A stretch of 64,000 bases of DNA from Symbiodinium natans (GCA_905221605.1 CAJNDS010002430.1:189520-253519), one strand, 5' to 3'. Positions 40,953-50,199 are shown, counted from the first letter of the stretch. The notes: a model not told the origin generated them from the letters alone. Program-made: numbers and translations.

Positions 40953-42989
40953 TTGTCGGACTTGTTTATCGGGGATGAAAGCTGTGGGGAAGGCCTTAGC
41001 GACTTTGAGGGCTTCGGAAGTCTTAGGGAAGGTTCTCCGGTGCCGAGAGAGCATTCTGTTCTTGGTGTTGGCACTGGTTTTTCACCGTCCGAAGAAGATG
41101 GGCATGCGGCGGTTCCTGAGTTCGAATTCTCCGGAAGTCCCAACTTTGTGGTGCCGACCCCGAAGCCAAGCCCATTGAAAGGTCGTCCAGACATCAGATC
41201 GGTTGTTGAGCAGGTCGGGCTCAGAGTCGTTGATCCCGCTTCCCACCTTCGGCTTCCTTGGGAGACTGGCATTTATAAGGGTCTTTTCGAAAATTTCCCT
41301 GCGCTGTCGGGGGTGCCATCCTTCACCGTTCCTCCGGCACCTTTTAGCCTGCAGATTGTGCCTTCGGAGCCCATGGGAAGTTCGCCCGCGAGGCCCGGAC
41401 CTTCGGTGGCGCCATGCAAAGCTTTGCGTGCCTTCAGGTGCCATCATGACATTGCATATGAGGCCAGGATAGAGGCGGTTTTGGAGAAAAGTTGCCTTAA
41501 GCTTGTGGGGTTCCTGAACTCTTTGGAGCTTAACGCCAGACCACATGCGTGGCCTGCCGGTCATGATGACCAGTGCATCTATGTCAAGGCCTGCCTCGGC
41601 GTGAAGTCGCCATTCACTGTCGAGAAGCGTGCAAATTCATTGGTTCATCTCATGCGCTGGATGGTTGAGTACAAAGGGCTTCTTGTGAGCATCACCGAGG
41701 ATGGGCTCTGGGATTACTTGTCATACTTGAAGGAACATGCTGCAGCGGCCTCCAAAGGACAGGCTTCCATATCAGGCATCCGTTTTGCGTTGCATGTTCT
41801 GGGAGTGTGTTTCTCCGAGCACGTGTTGAGTCGTCGATGCATTGGATTCGCCGAACAAATGGAGGCCTTGTCACGGGAGTCTTGCCAGGCATCTTCTTTG
41901 TTGCTTTCAGAGCTTCTGGCGTTGCACGGCATGTTGAAAAACAGTGCGCTGGAGCCTTGGGACCGAGCTTCCGTGGCGTTCTTGATCATCTGTGCGTATG
42001 CCAGAGCGCGAGCCAGCGACCTTGTGAGAGTCCAAAGGGTGTCGGCCGACACCGCAGATAAATTTGGGTTCCTTGAGATAATGCTCAAAACTCATAAAGG
42101 GGCTAGGAACCCTAAGCTTAAGTCCAAGCTCCTGCCTGTGATTGCTCCGTTGGTTGGGGTCGATGGATCCAACTGGTATCACGATGTCAAGGCTGCTCTG
42201 GAAGCAGTGGGCTTGTCGCTCGATGGCGACATTAACGGCCCTTTGTTCCGTCCTCCTAGCGACGGTGCGGGAGGAGCTCCAGGTGTGCGTGAGCTTCGCG
42301 CTCATGAGGTGACTGCTTTGCTGCATTCTTTCCTTGGGCAGCCCGATGCGAATCGCCGGCTGTCTTCACACAGCCTCAAGGCAACCTTGCTTGACTGGAC
42401 TTCAAAATTTGGCTTGCCTCCTCAGCAACAGCATATCCTTGGACGCCACTGTGATGCTGTCAAGGGAAGTGCACCATTGTACTCGAGAGACCTGGTTTAT
42501 GATGCCACGCGAGCTCTTCAGAGCGTCATCATGGAGGTGCATCATGCCCGTTTCGTGCCCGATGCGCCGAGGTCCTTGAGGTATCCACAGAGTGTTGCTC
42601 AGTCTCATGTTGATGTGATTGAAGTCAAGGACGAGCCCGTTGGCGAAGCAGTGCCGATTCCCACGGTGGGCAAGGAGCCAGAACCTGCTGAGCATGATGC
42701 CAGCCCTGCTTCAAGCTCCGATGTGGAGTCCTCCTCTAGCAGTTCATCCAGCTCCGACAGCGATGCACCTGCATCCTGCAAGAAGTTCGCGCGACCGGAC
42801 TGGCCTGAGGAGCTCACGCGTGTGCATAAGAAGACTCGTACCATGCATTTGGCTAAATCCTTTACAGGTGGAGGCACTGCAATCTTTGCATGCGGTCGAG
42901 CGGAATCTGATGCTTACGAGGCTGGATGCGCTTCTGGCCCAGGCAGGCGCTGTGAAGTTTGCGTTCGTCTTGGGGCTGATACGTCTTGA
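40953..42989 (+). CDS. Tyrosine recombinase (integrase) of the Ngaro-like element
   Basis: This frame of up to 678 codons cuts and joins DNA through a 3'-phosphotyrosine bond to integrate the circular element copy. Catalytic signature of the C-terminal YR domain: first Arg within CAYARARASDL at about 345-352, the H-x-x-K/R box in SSHSLKATLLDW at about 472, LGRH at about 496, and the nucleophile in LYSRD at about 510. Residues 150-340 form the helical core-binding part. The C-terminus is Ser/Asp-rich, then Cys-rich (CEVCVRLG). The frame opens right after a TGA at 40,950-40,952 and has no ATG until MGSSPARPG near 41,371. Translation either starts there or uses an upstream spliced or non-AUG start. 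Confidence 0.85.
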   Translation: MSDLFIGDESCGEGLSDFEGFGSLREGSPVPREHSVLGVGTGFSPSEEDGHAAVPEFEFSGSPNFVVPTPKPSPLKGRPDIRSVVEQVGLRVVDPASHLRLPWETGIYKGLFENFPALSGVPSFTVPPAPFSLQIVPSEPMGSSPARPGPSVAPCKALRAFRCHHDIAYEARIEAVLEKSCLKLVGFLNSLELNARPHAWPAGHDDQCIYVKACLGVKSPFTVEKRANSLVHLMRWMVEYKGLLVSITEDGLWDYLSYLKEHAAAASKGQASISGIRFALHVLGVCFSEHVLSRRCIGFAEQMEALSRESCQASSLLLSELLALHGMLKNSALEPWDRASVAFLIICAYARARASDLVRVQRVSADTADKFGFLEIMLKTHKGARNPKLKSKLLPVIAPLVGVDGSNWYHDVKAALEAVGLSLDGDINGPLFRPPSDGAGGAPGVRELRAHEVTALLHSFLGQPDANRRLSSHSLKATLLDWTSKFGLPPQQQHILGRHCDAVKGSAPLYSRDLVYDATRALQSVIMEVHHARFVPDAPRSLRYPQSVAQSHVDVIEVKDEPVGEAVPIPTVGKEPEPAEHDASPASSSDVESSSSSSSSSDSDAPASCKKFARPDWPEELTRVHKKTRTMHLAKSFTGGGTAIFACGRAESDAYEAGCASGPGRRCEVCVRLGADTS

Positions 42990-43069
42990 CATGGTTTCTG
43001 CAGGCCTCTTAGGGCAAAGCCCTTTTTGACTTGGCGGTACAGACTTTTGCAAAAAATCTGTCTGGCCAG

Positions 43070-43400
43070 CTGGCGGATGCGCTTGCTGCCTGTGCCTCGG
43101 CAACATGGCCGGCGGATGCGCTCGAACAACATGGCTGTCGGCTGCGGTTTCGCCACACAGTGGCACTGCAGTCTATCGGTTGTGTTTGGTGGTTGCACCA
43201 GCCGGCGGATGCGCCGATCGGCCAGATTTTTTCTTTTCGAGGGTAGCGCGGCGGATGCGCTTGCGCAATGCCTCGGCAACATGGCTGGCGGATGCGCCTC
43301 GACAACATGGCCATCGGATGTGCTGAGGCCAAATGGCTGGCCTTGCATTCCCTGAGTTGTGTTTGGTGGTTGCACCTGCCGGCGGATGCGCTGAGCTGTC
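43070..43400 (+). repeat. Interspersed GCGGATGCGC motif array
   Basis: At least six copies of GCGGATGCGC or close variants alternate with AACATGGC and TTGTGTTTGGTGGTTGCACC blocks between the recombinase and gag genes. No open frame is conserved across it. It could be a protein- or RNA-binding region of the element. Confidence 0.65.
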
Positions 43401-43587
43401 AGACTTTTTCGAGCAGATGTTTTTGAAAGCTTCCGGCAGCCCCCACATCCCTTCGCCGCTGAAAAAGTTGGGCGTTCTGGAGACCTCATATGTGGGACAC
43501 TAAGCAATGTGCATGAGATGCTCTTGTTTTGTGGAAAATTTTTCCTCAAGCTAGATGCTGATGAGCCACCCGAACATCCATTTTGCC

Positions 43588-43620
43588 ATTTTGCCGGAGC
43601 TATATAATGTCCGGCAAAAT
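43588..43620. promoter_or_regulatory. Perfect 11-bp inverted repeat with TATATAA loop
   Basis: ATTTTGCCGGA and its exact complement TCCGGCAAAAT flank an 11-nt loop containing TATATAA, about 165 bp before the gag start. It may be a hairpin, a terminator-like structure for the recombinase unit, or a palindromic operator. Confidence 0.5.
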
Positions 43621-43785
43621 GCATTTTGGGGCACGCGTGGAGCTCGGGAGACAAGCTTTGCAGAGGGGTGTGGATGATTTGCTGCCTTGATGTTCTGCCT
43701 AAATCTGTCAGTGCATGCTTCAGTCCTTTGCTGTCGAGCTCCAGCCTAGGCCGCCTTTTGGAAGAGCTGCGTGTTTTGTTTGGCC

Positions 43786-44997
43786 ATGTCGAGTCTTCTG
43801 GACAGTGAAGCTCATTTTGAAAAGAGGGCCTCCGAAATCGGGATGAGTGGGGCCAGCTTGCAAGCTTTGCAGGCTCATGGGGTTGCAACCATGGGTAACA
43901 TTGCACACATCATTGGGACTCCGGGCCAGCCCCTTGCAGATGCCGATGTTGAGGTTTGGATGAGATTGCATTTGCCCGCTGCGACCCTAGGTGATCAGGC
44001 CTCGCTCCGCCGCCTCATCTGGGAGGGAGGGGCATTGGCCACAGCTGAGCTCAAGGAGCAGTTAACCCACCCCGATAGTTCAGCCCAAAAGAAGGTTCCG
44101 GAAGCTGAACGCTCCCGGCGGATGGCGCATCTGAGAGCTTCGTTGCCGGGTCTGGCTTTGGAAGGTCCCCTCGAGCCCTCTTTCAGCCTACTTGATAAAG
44201 CAGCTGCCATCGAGAGAGAAAATCAGCTTCGTTTTCTCAGCCCTGATGTTTGTGTCAGTCGGGCCTTCGAGGTCACGAATGCGCGACCCGACAAGAAGGT
44301 CCTCGAGCTTGATGATGCCAAAACGCTGTCTGTCTCCAGCCAGGCTGATGTGCCCGAGAGTCCGCCGTGCTCGGCCCTACAGCTGCAGGAAGCCCTTTTG
44401 AGGCGAGGCGTTGCTTTTGCTTTTGCACAGATTGTATCCTTCACGTCCTATCAGAAGTATGTCACACTCCTCTTCCAGCATTTGGCCCGTGATCCGCCCC
44501 CTGATTACCAGAGGTGTTCGGTCAGTCAGTTAGCCAGGGCGGACCGTATGGTGTTTGAGCGTCTCATCGCTGCTGATGTCAAGCCCCGGCGCGATCCATC
44601 CGGCGTTTATGCCTTGGACACCAAGCTTTTGGAAGCTCTTGAAAGCTACCAGGTCAGCATGCTTTTGATGCCTTTGGCGGCTCAGCGTCCTGATCAGCGG
44701 GGGCTGAAGCGCCCAGCTGCTTCTGCGTCCTCGGGGCAATTCGGGCGTGCACGGCCTGGTTCCAAATGGGCCAAGGGCCGCGGCAGAGGGGTCCCTGCAG
44801 GCAAGGGCAAAGGTCGGATCCATGGGCCGGCCGTGCCCAAGGTGATCAGTGACTTGGGCGGGCATGCCAAGACTGACGATGGTAAGGAGCTTTGTTTCAA
44901 CCACAACTTGGAAGGCTGCAAGAATCCGCATTGTAAGCGCCTGCATGTTTGCGCCAAGTGCTTCAAGAGCACTCACACGATTCGGCAGTGCAATTGA
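43786..44997 (+). CDS. Gag-like protein of the Ngaro-like element
   Basis: The ATG at 43,786 (MSSLLDSEAHFEKRASEIG) opens 403 codons. The N-terminal part looks like a helix-hairpin segment (MSGASLQALQAHGVATMGNI). The middle is helical, then a Gly/Arg/Lys tract (KGRGRGVPAGKGKGRIHG) leads to a Cys/His cluster: CFNHNLEGCKNPHCKRLH, CAKC, H and C, similar to CCCH and CCHC RNA-binding fingers. This is the usual layout of a nucleic-acid-binding Gag. It ends with TGA at 44,995-44,997, and pol follows in the same frame. Confidence 0.75.
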   Translation: MSSLLDSEAHFEKRASEIGMSGASLQALQAHGVATMGNIAHIIGTPGQPLADADVEVWMRLHLPAATLGDQASLRRLIWEGGALATAELKEQLTHPDSSAQKKVPEAERSRRMAHLRASLPGLALEGPLEPSFSLLDKAAAIERENQLRFLSPDVCVSRAFEVTNARPDKKVLELDDAKTLSVSSQADVPESPPCSALQLQEALLRRGVAFAFAQIVSFTSYQKYVTLLFQHLARDPPPDYQRCSVSQLARADRMVFERLIAADVKPRRDPSGVYALDTKLLEALESYQVSMLLMPLAAQRPDQRGLKRPAASASSGQFGRARPGSKWAKGRGRGVPAGKGKGRIHGPAVPKVISDLGGHAKTDDGKELCFNHNLEGCKNPHCKRLHVCAKCFKSTHTIRQCN

Positions 44998-47900
44998 GAG
45001 CTTGGGGCGTCGGGGGTGCTGCTGCCGCGCCCTCCGGCGCCGGGCACTGAACCACGTTTTTCCACTGGTGAGGTCGTCTCCTCACGCATTTCTCCGGACA
45101 ATGCCGAATCTCTTGCAGCCTCCTTTCTCCAACAGGGGGTCACAGAAGCCGATGTCTGCGCTTTGGTGCCCTATCTCAAGTCCGAGCGTCCTGCTCGGGG
45201 ACAAGGCATGCCATCCGAGTTTAGCTTTACAACGGGCGCGTACGTCCATGGGTCTTTGGTTGGCCTGAGGACCCATGCATCCACTTTTCCAAATGTCACG
45301 CGCTGTCTGTGTGACCTAGTCAAGCGTCGAGCCCCAGAAATCGAATTCTCTTCGATAGCCCTTTTTAAGGATCTTTGCACCCCTCCTCACCGTGACCTGA
45401 ATAACAGTTCAGGTTTTCCCTCCTGCCTCATTCCTTGCTCCAGCTTCGAAGGAGGCGAGCTGTGGATTGAAGATGAAGAAGGCTCAGTGGCGTGCCCCGA
45501 CCCCGCTGTTGCTACCAAAGGTCGTCTCCTCAGCCTCACGGGACCCACGCTTTTCGACCCACATCTGCTTCATGCGACCGCTCCTTGGGTTGGCTCCCGG
45601 GTGGTGATTGCGGCCTTTGTCATAGCGCGCTTTGAGCTGCTCACGGCTTCCGACAGGTCAGCCCTGCAAAGCTTAGGCTTCCGCTGCCCCGCCCTGTCTA
45701 CCGGCGACAAGGCCGGTCCGGCCCCCCCGCGTCCGCTGCGCAGCAATTTCCCGGTGGTTTTTGAGATCTTCTCTGGTTCTGCTCGCATCACAACGGCTTT
45801 GCGTTCTTTTTGGCCGCACTGTTTCGGCGTGGATTCTAGGCCTTCGTCCGAAGCTCGTTCTCATACTTTGGTGGCAGACCTCAGTTCGCCAGCCGGGCAG
45901 GACTTGCTGTGGCATTGGTTGCGTTGCCCATATCTCGTGGGGTTGTGGATTGCTCCACCGTGTGGGACGGCCAGTCTCGCACGTTGCATCCCGGTGTACG
46001 ATGCTGCCGGTAACGTTGTACCGTCGCCGCCTCCCTTGCGCGACTCGGCCCACCCAGACGGCCTGCCAGGCCTTGAAGGCCTTCATGCTGTGCGAGTTTG
46101 CCAAGCGAATATCTTGTATTCCTTGGTTCAGGAGCTGTGTGCTTTCGCTGACCAGGCGCAGATCATGGTGGCAGTGGAGAATCCTCGCGGCAGCCTCTTC
46201 TGGTCTACTTCATCCTGGCGCCGAGCTCAGCCCTACTGTCCCTTTTGGACTTGCTTCCAGAACTGTGCTTTCAAGGGTCGCAGGCCCAAATGGACGGCCA
46301 TCGCCCACAACCACCCCTCCTTCACCGCCCTCGCCCGTACTTGTCCTGGTGCCAGTTGCGCTTCGCAACATTTGCCCTGGGGGCTCACCCCGTCCCACAC
46401 CTGGTCCACTAGTGAGGAGTGCGCTTATCCGCCTTTTCTTGCTGTCTGCGTGGCGCGTTGCTTTGCCCGGGCCGTTGAGGTCGCGCCGCCTTCTGAGCCG
46501 TCCATTGCGGCCATCCGCGCCCGCACTGGGTTGCAGCCCAAAGCATCTTCTTATGCCCCCCTGGTGCCGGAACACAAGCAAGTTGTTGTCTTGCGCGGTC
46601 CCTCCGTTCTGCTCGACGAACTGCCTGTCGAGCCCATGGCCCGCTTGAAGAAGGAGTGGGCGCCTCCGCCTTCTGTTGCCCCGGCCGGGGCCCTGCCCAC
46701 AGGCTCACAGCTTTTGCGGTCTACTCCTCTTACGGTTAATATGGGGTTGCCTGACACTGACCAAGTCCCCACAGGTGCCGCTTTGCAGCCCGAAGTTCCC
46801 CCACAAGGTACCACCGAGGTTGCTTGGGGCATTCCCTTTGAACCACAAGAGTTTGTGAGAGCCGCCGTGGCCAAGGGGCATCCTCGTACTTTCAGCGCTT
46901 TGCTGCCAAGTGTTTTGGAAGAGGCCATTGACTTCAATGCAAGCCATACCTTGGCTGAGACTGCAGAGGTCAGGACTGGTTGGTTTAAGCACTGGTTGAA
47001 TAGGATGGGGGCTTTAAAGGAGGAGGAGGCGGCTCTGAAGGCATCGATGCCTCCAGAGCGAGCAAAGGTGCTGGAGGGGAAAAACCTCCTGCTATGGCAG
47101 GAAATGTTACGTGCCAGCGGTTATCCGGATCTGGGAGTCGTAGATCTGATGAAGGAAGGTGTCGATCTTGCAGGCCAGGTGCCAGCTTCTGGGCTTTTTG
47201 GACCTTGTTTCAAACCTGCCAAGCTGTCCCCCGCTGGTCTAGCACAGCAGACTCCCGAAGTTCGCCGGAAGATTCTCGTTGCTGCATCCAAGCCATCTGA
47301 GCATGATGCCGTCATATGCCAGAAGACAGCTGAGGAATATGAGAAGGGCTGGGTTTCAGGTCCGCTGGACCCCAGCTCGTTGCCCTCAGATGCAGTGATC
47401 AACAGGCGCTTCGCCATTCTTCAGAAGGATCGGCCCAGGGTGATTGACGACTGCAGCGCTTCCCTTCTGAATGATACAGTGCAGAAGACCGAATCTCCCC
47501 AGCCTCAGAGTGTGGACTTGATCGCAGCCATGGTTCTGGCAGCACTTCAGCGTTTGCCAGGCAAGGCCATGGTCGGGAAGTGCCTGGACTTGAAAGCTGC
47601 CTACAGACAGGTTCCTGTTTCAGCCGCTGGCCTGATGTTTGCCTTTGTTGCATACTTCTGCCCTGCAGAGGCCAAATGTGTGGTGAGACAGATGTATGCG
47701 CTTCCGTTTGGTGCCAGCAGGGCTGTGTATGGGTACCTTAGGATAGCGTATAGCTTGTGGTGGTTAGCAGTTAAGAACCTTAAGCTCATGATGACGCACT
47801 TTTTCGACGACTTCGTCAACATCTGTAGATCCGAGGAGCAGGTCCACGTGGAAAGAGTCCTGCATGGATTCTTTGCACTGCTTGGCTGGAAAGTTTCGGA

Positions 47901-48771
47901 GGACAAGGACCATGGGTTCCAGGAAGAATTTACGGCTCTGGGGATATGGGTTTCCTTCAGCAGATTCCTTCACTCCGAGGTCTTGTTCTTCAACACTCCC
48001 AGCCGGATACAGGAAGTTTCGGCCTATCTGAACTCGCTCCTGGAGGTTAGAACGTCCACCAAGAAGGAACTGGAACGGATCAGGGGACGCATGCTTTTTG
48101 CTGGTGGCCAGCTGTTTGGAAGGTTGGGCCGAACTTGTGTTAAAGCTCTGCAGCAGGCAGAAGCCGACCCTCAGTGTGTGATCACCGACGCCATGGCTTC
48201 AGCCATAACCTTGTTCATTGACCTCCTCAGAAATGGCCCGCCTAGGATGATCTCCAATCTTTCCGCACAACCCTGCTACATCTTCACAGATGCGGCCTTT
48301 GATAGGGCTGGTGGTTCTAGCCGTTGTGGGTTGGGGGGAGTCCTCATAGGACCTGACGGGATGCCTCGTAGGTTCTTCTCGGTAGAACTTCACGAGTCCT
48401 TCCAGCGAGCCTTAGGCGTTGATGAATCCAGTACGATTATCTTTGAAGCCGAACTTTGTGCCGTAGTTTTGGCCTATGTCCTCTGGAGAGATGACATCTG
48501 TTCGCGACCCATCGTTTGCTACATAGATAATAACGCCACAAGGGACGTCCTCATCAGTGGTTCCGCCCGCAACCAGGTAGGTGCCAGGTTGGCTCGGCTG
48601 CTCCTTACGGTGGAGACCTTGGCCAAAACCTTCAGTTGGTTCGCACGAGTGCCCAGTCCGTCGAACTTAGCCGACGAGCCTTCCAGGACCCTCATGTCTA
48701 CCTTTCAATTTGAAGGCGTGGTTTTGGAAGCAGATTCTTGCCAACAAACCTTGGAGATGATTCTTGCTTGA
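44998..48771 (+). CDS. Pol: 2OG-oxygenase-like, C5-MTase-like, RT and RNase H
   Basis: The frame continues gag after one TGA and has no ATG for about 65 codons. From 45,016, by residue: an oxygenase-like domain with PHRDLNN (H125, D127), GGELWIED, FDPHLLHATAP (H about 183-187) and GSRVVIAAF; a C5-methyltransferase-like domain with FEIFSGSARITTAL (about 249), GVDSRP, APPCGTASLAR (Cys about 315) and VAVENPRGSLFW (about 388); a linker with AWGIPFEPQEF; RT with RPRVIDDCSASLLND, LDLKAAYRQVPV (about 857), ALPFGASRAV and FFDDFVN (about 930); RNase H with FTDAAFD, EAELCAV, YIDNNATR and SNLADEPSR. DIRS-group elements are known to carry methyltransferases; the oxygenase part is my reading of the HxD...H...R spacing. 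Confidence 0.85.
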   Translation, partial: ELGASGVLLPRPPAPGTEPRFSTGEVVSSRISPDNAESLAASFLQQGVTEADVCALVPYLKSERPARGQGMPSEFSFTTGAYVHGSLVGLRTHASTFPNVTRCLCDLVKRRAPEIEFSSIALFKDLCTPPHRDLNNSSGFPSCLIPCSSFEGGELWIEDEEGSVACPDPAVATKGRLLSLTGPTLFDPHLLHATAPWVGSRVVIAAFVIARFELLTASDRSALQSLGFRCPALSTGDKAGPAPPRPLRSNFPVVFEIFSGSARITTALRSFWPHCFGVDSRPSSEARSHTLVADLSSPAGQDLLWHWLRCPYLVGLWIAPPCGTASLARCIPVYDAAGNVVPSPPPLRDSAHPDGLPGLEGLHAVRVCQANILYSLVQELCAFADQAQIMVAVENPRGSLFWSTSSWRRAQPYCPFWTCFQNCAFKGRRPKWTAIAHNHPSFTALARTCPGASCASQHLPWGLTPSHTWSTSEECAYPPFLAVCVARCFARAVEVAPPSEPSIAAIRARTGLQPKASSYAPLVPEHKQVVVLRGPSVLLDELPVEPMARLKKEWAPPPSVAPAGALPTGSQLLRSTPLTVNMGLPDTDQVPTGAALQPEVPPQGTTEVAWGIPFEPQEFVRAAVAKGHPRTFSALLPSVLEEAIDFNASHTLAETAEVRTGWFKHWLNRMGALKEEEAALKASMPPERAKVLEGKNLLLWQEMLRASGYPDLGVVDLMKEGVDLAGQVPASGLFGPCFKPAKLSPAGLAQQTPEVRRKILVAASKPSEHDAVICQKTAEEYEKGWVSGPLDPSSLPSDAVINRRFAILQKDRPRVIDDCSASLLNDTVQKTESPQPQSVDLIAAMVLAALQRLPGKAMVGKCLDLKAAYRQVPVSAAGLMFAFVAYFCPAEAKCVVRQMYALPFGASRAVYGYLRIAYSLWWLAVKNLKLMMTHFFDDFVNICRSEEQVHVERVLHGFFALLGWKVSEDKDHGFQEEFTALGIWVSFSRFLHSEVLFFNTPSRIQEVSAYLNSLLEVRTSTKKELERIRGRMLFAGGQLFGRLGRTCVKALQQAEADPQCVITDAMASAITLFIDLLRNGPPRMISNLSAQPCYIFTDAAFDRAGGSSRCGLGGVLIGPDGMPRRFFSVELHESFQRALGVDESSTIIFEAELCAVVLAYVLWRDDICSRPIVCYIDNNATRDVLISGSARNQVGARLARLLLTVETLAKTFSWFARVPSPSNLADEPSRTLMSTFQFEGVVLEADSCQQTLEMILA

Positions 48772-48823
48772 TTGCGGAGATCCCTTCTTGTCTTGGGGCG
48801 TTAGTTTGGGTTTCGGTTAAGTT

Positions 48824-49087
48824 GGGGATTGGTGCATGCTTCCCAGTGTTATGTCTTTGCCGCCAGCTGCAAAGGGGCCCGTGTGCCCAGCTTCACAGGT
48901 TGCCCAAGGTATAAGGTGAGGCTTTGTGTGCACCGACTCCCACAGTCTCCACGTGAGAAAAAGAAGAAGCGAGTGCAGTGCTTTTATGCATAGTGATGAC
49001 ATGCTTGGGAATCCTTTTGGGAGAGTCTTATGCACTTCGAGTTTTGCTGTTTTCCCTTTTCCGGGTTTCTTTGGCTCAAGACTTTAA
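48824..49087 (+). repeat. Split direct repeat B1 (264 bp)
   Basis: It matches B2 (49,725-49,988) and abuts A2 with no gap. TTTGGCTCAAG lies at 49,070-49,080, near the B1/A2 junction. Confidence 0.92.
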
Positions 49088-49354
49088 GCTAACGGTCAAC
49101 GGGTTGATAGTGCATTAAAGTCTGAGCCTAGAGAAAAACCCCTTTGTGTTTCTTTGCTAGCTCGCCTGAGCTTTGGGAAAAGGGAAAACTTTCTTTCATT
49201 GGCCTTTTGCACTCATTTTCCAGTCTCTGACACCATTGCTTGCGCATGTTCACCGGTTCAAGTGCCTTGTGAACGATGAGCATCTGCAAGTTCTTGGAGC
49301 TGCCAAATGTTTTGCATCAAGCTTTGAACACTAGACTCAAGCTTCTGCAATGTG
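49088..49354 (+). repeat. Split direct repeat A2 (267 bp)
   Basis: Partner of A1. Together, B1-A2 reconstitute the circle junction sequence expected for recombinase-type retroelements. Confidence 0.92.
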
Positions 49355-49724
49355 TCAAAATTTCTCCCGCCCTGCCCACCCTGTGTCGGGTCGCCTGGCT
49401 TCCCTCTTGTGCTCGTCCTGCCGAGTGTCTTGAGTAAGCCAGTTGGTCGCGGTTGTGACGGCCTTGTTCCCACCTGCCCGCCCTTCCTCTGGCAAGCTTC
49501 ACACGCGTGCTCGCCTCTGCGCGCCTTTCTCAGAATGTCCTGCGTTCGCTCATGTTCACCAACATTGGAGCGCCTGCTGGTTCTTGATGTTGCTCATGGC
49601 TGCCAGCATTGGAGCGCCTACCGGCTTGTGCCTTGCGTTCGCTCATGTTTGCCATACACCGAGCTCTGACTGTTAACGATGCAAACTCTTGCAATGCTTG
49701 AGGGGATCAGCTTGTGCCTCCCAA
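49355..49724 (+). other. Spacer between A2 and B2
   Basis: This 370-bp stretch is found only once. It holds short imperfect repeats (ATTGGAGCGCCT twice; CGCTCATGTT twice). No gene is supported. Confidence 0.6.
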
Positions 49725-49988
49725 GGGGATTGGTGCATGCTTCCCAGTGTTATGTCTTTGCCGCCAGCTGCAAAGGGGCCCGTGTGCCCAGCTTCACAGG
49801 TTGCCCAAGGTATAAGGTGAGGCTTTGTGTGCACCGACTCCCACAGTCTCCACGTGAGAAAAAGAAGAAGCGAGTGCAGTGCTTTTATGCATAGTGATGA
49901 CATGCTTGGGAATCCTTTTGGGAGAGTCTTATGCACTTCGAGTTTTGCTGTTTTCCCTTTTCCGGGTTTCTTTGGCTCAAGACTTTAA
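49725..49988 (+). repeat. Split direct repeat B2 (264 bp)
   Basis: It forms the 3' end of the element, after which repeat R resumes (AAGATTTTCAATATG). A spliced-leader-like TTTGGCTCAAG is at 49,971-49,981. Confidence 0.92.
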
Positions 49989-50178
49989 TAAGATTTTCAA
50001 TATGTTAAATTTTGATTCAAAGCAAGCCGGTTGGGTCAGTCTCAAAAAGTTAGTGTGGATCATCTTGTTCATTTTTCGTTGTCAATGTTTCTCAAACAAG
50101 GAAAAATTGAACAAAAATCAATTAACGTTTTTTTTTTTGATTTTGTTTTGCAGGCAAGTTTGTTCAGAGCGATTCTGT
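49989..50178 (+). repeat. Tandem repeat R1, piece 3 of 4
   Basis: It matches R2 from about 53,417 to 53,603, including AAGCAAGCCGGTTGG and GGCAAGTTTGTTCAGAGC. It ends with the GATTCTGT target site at 50,171-50,178. Confidence 0.85.
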
Positions 50179-50199
50179 CTTGATGGGCCCATCACCTTT

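Larger units (their letters stand above)
40685..49988 (+). mobile_element. Complete Ngaro/PAT-like tyrosine-recombinase retrotransposon
   Basis: The 9.3 kb element has split direct repeats in the diagnostic order A1 (267 bp), ORFs, B1-A2 contiguous, spacer, B2. A copies start GCTAACGGTC; B copies run from GGGGATTGG to ACTTTAA. It encodes a tyrosine recombinase, a gag with a zinc knuckle, and a pol with oxygenase-like, methyltransferase-like, RT and RNase H domains. There is no clear target duplication, as expected for recombinase-driven integration through circular DNA. R2 shows the empty site (TTTTTTAAGATTTTC at about 53,412). It is plus strand and apparently intact apart from one in-frame TGA between gag and pol. 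Confidence 0.9.
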
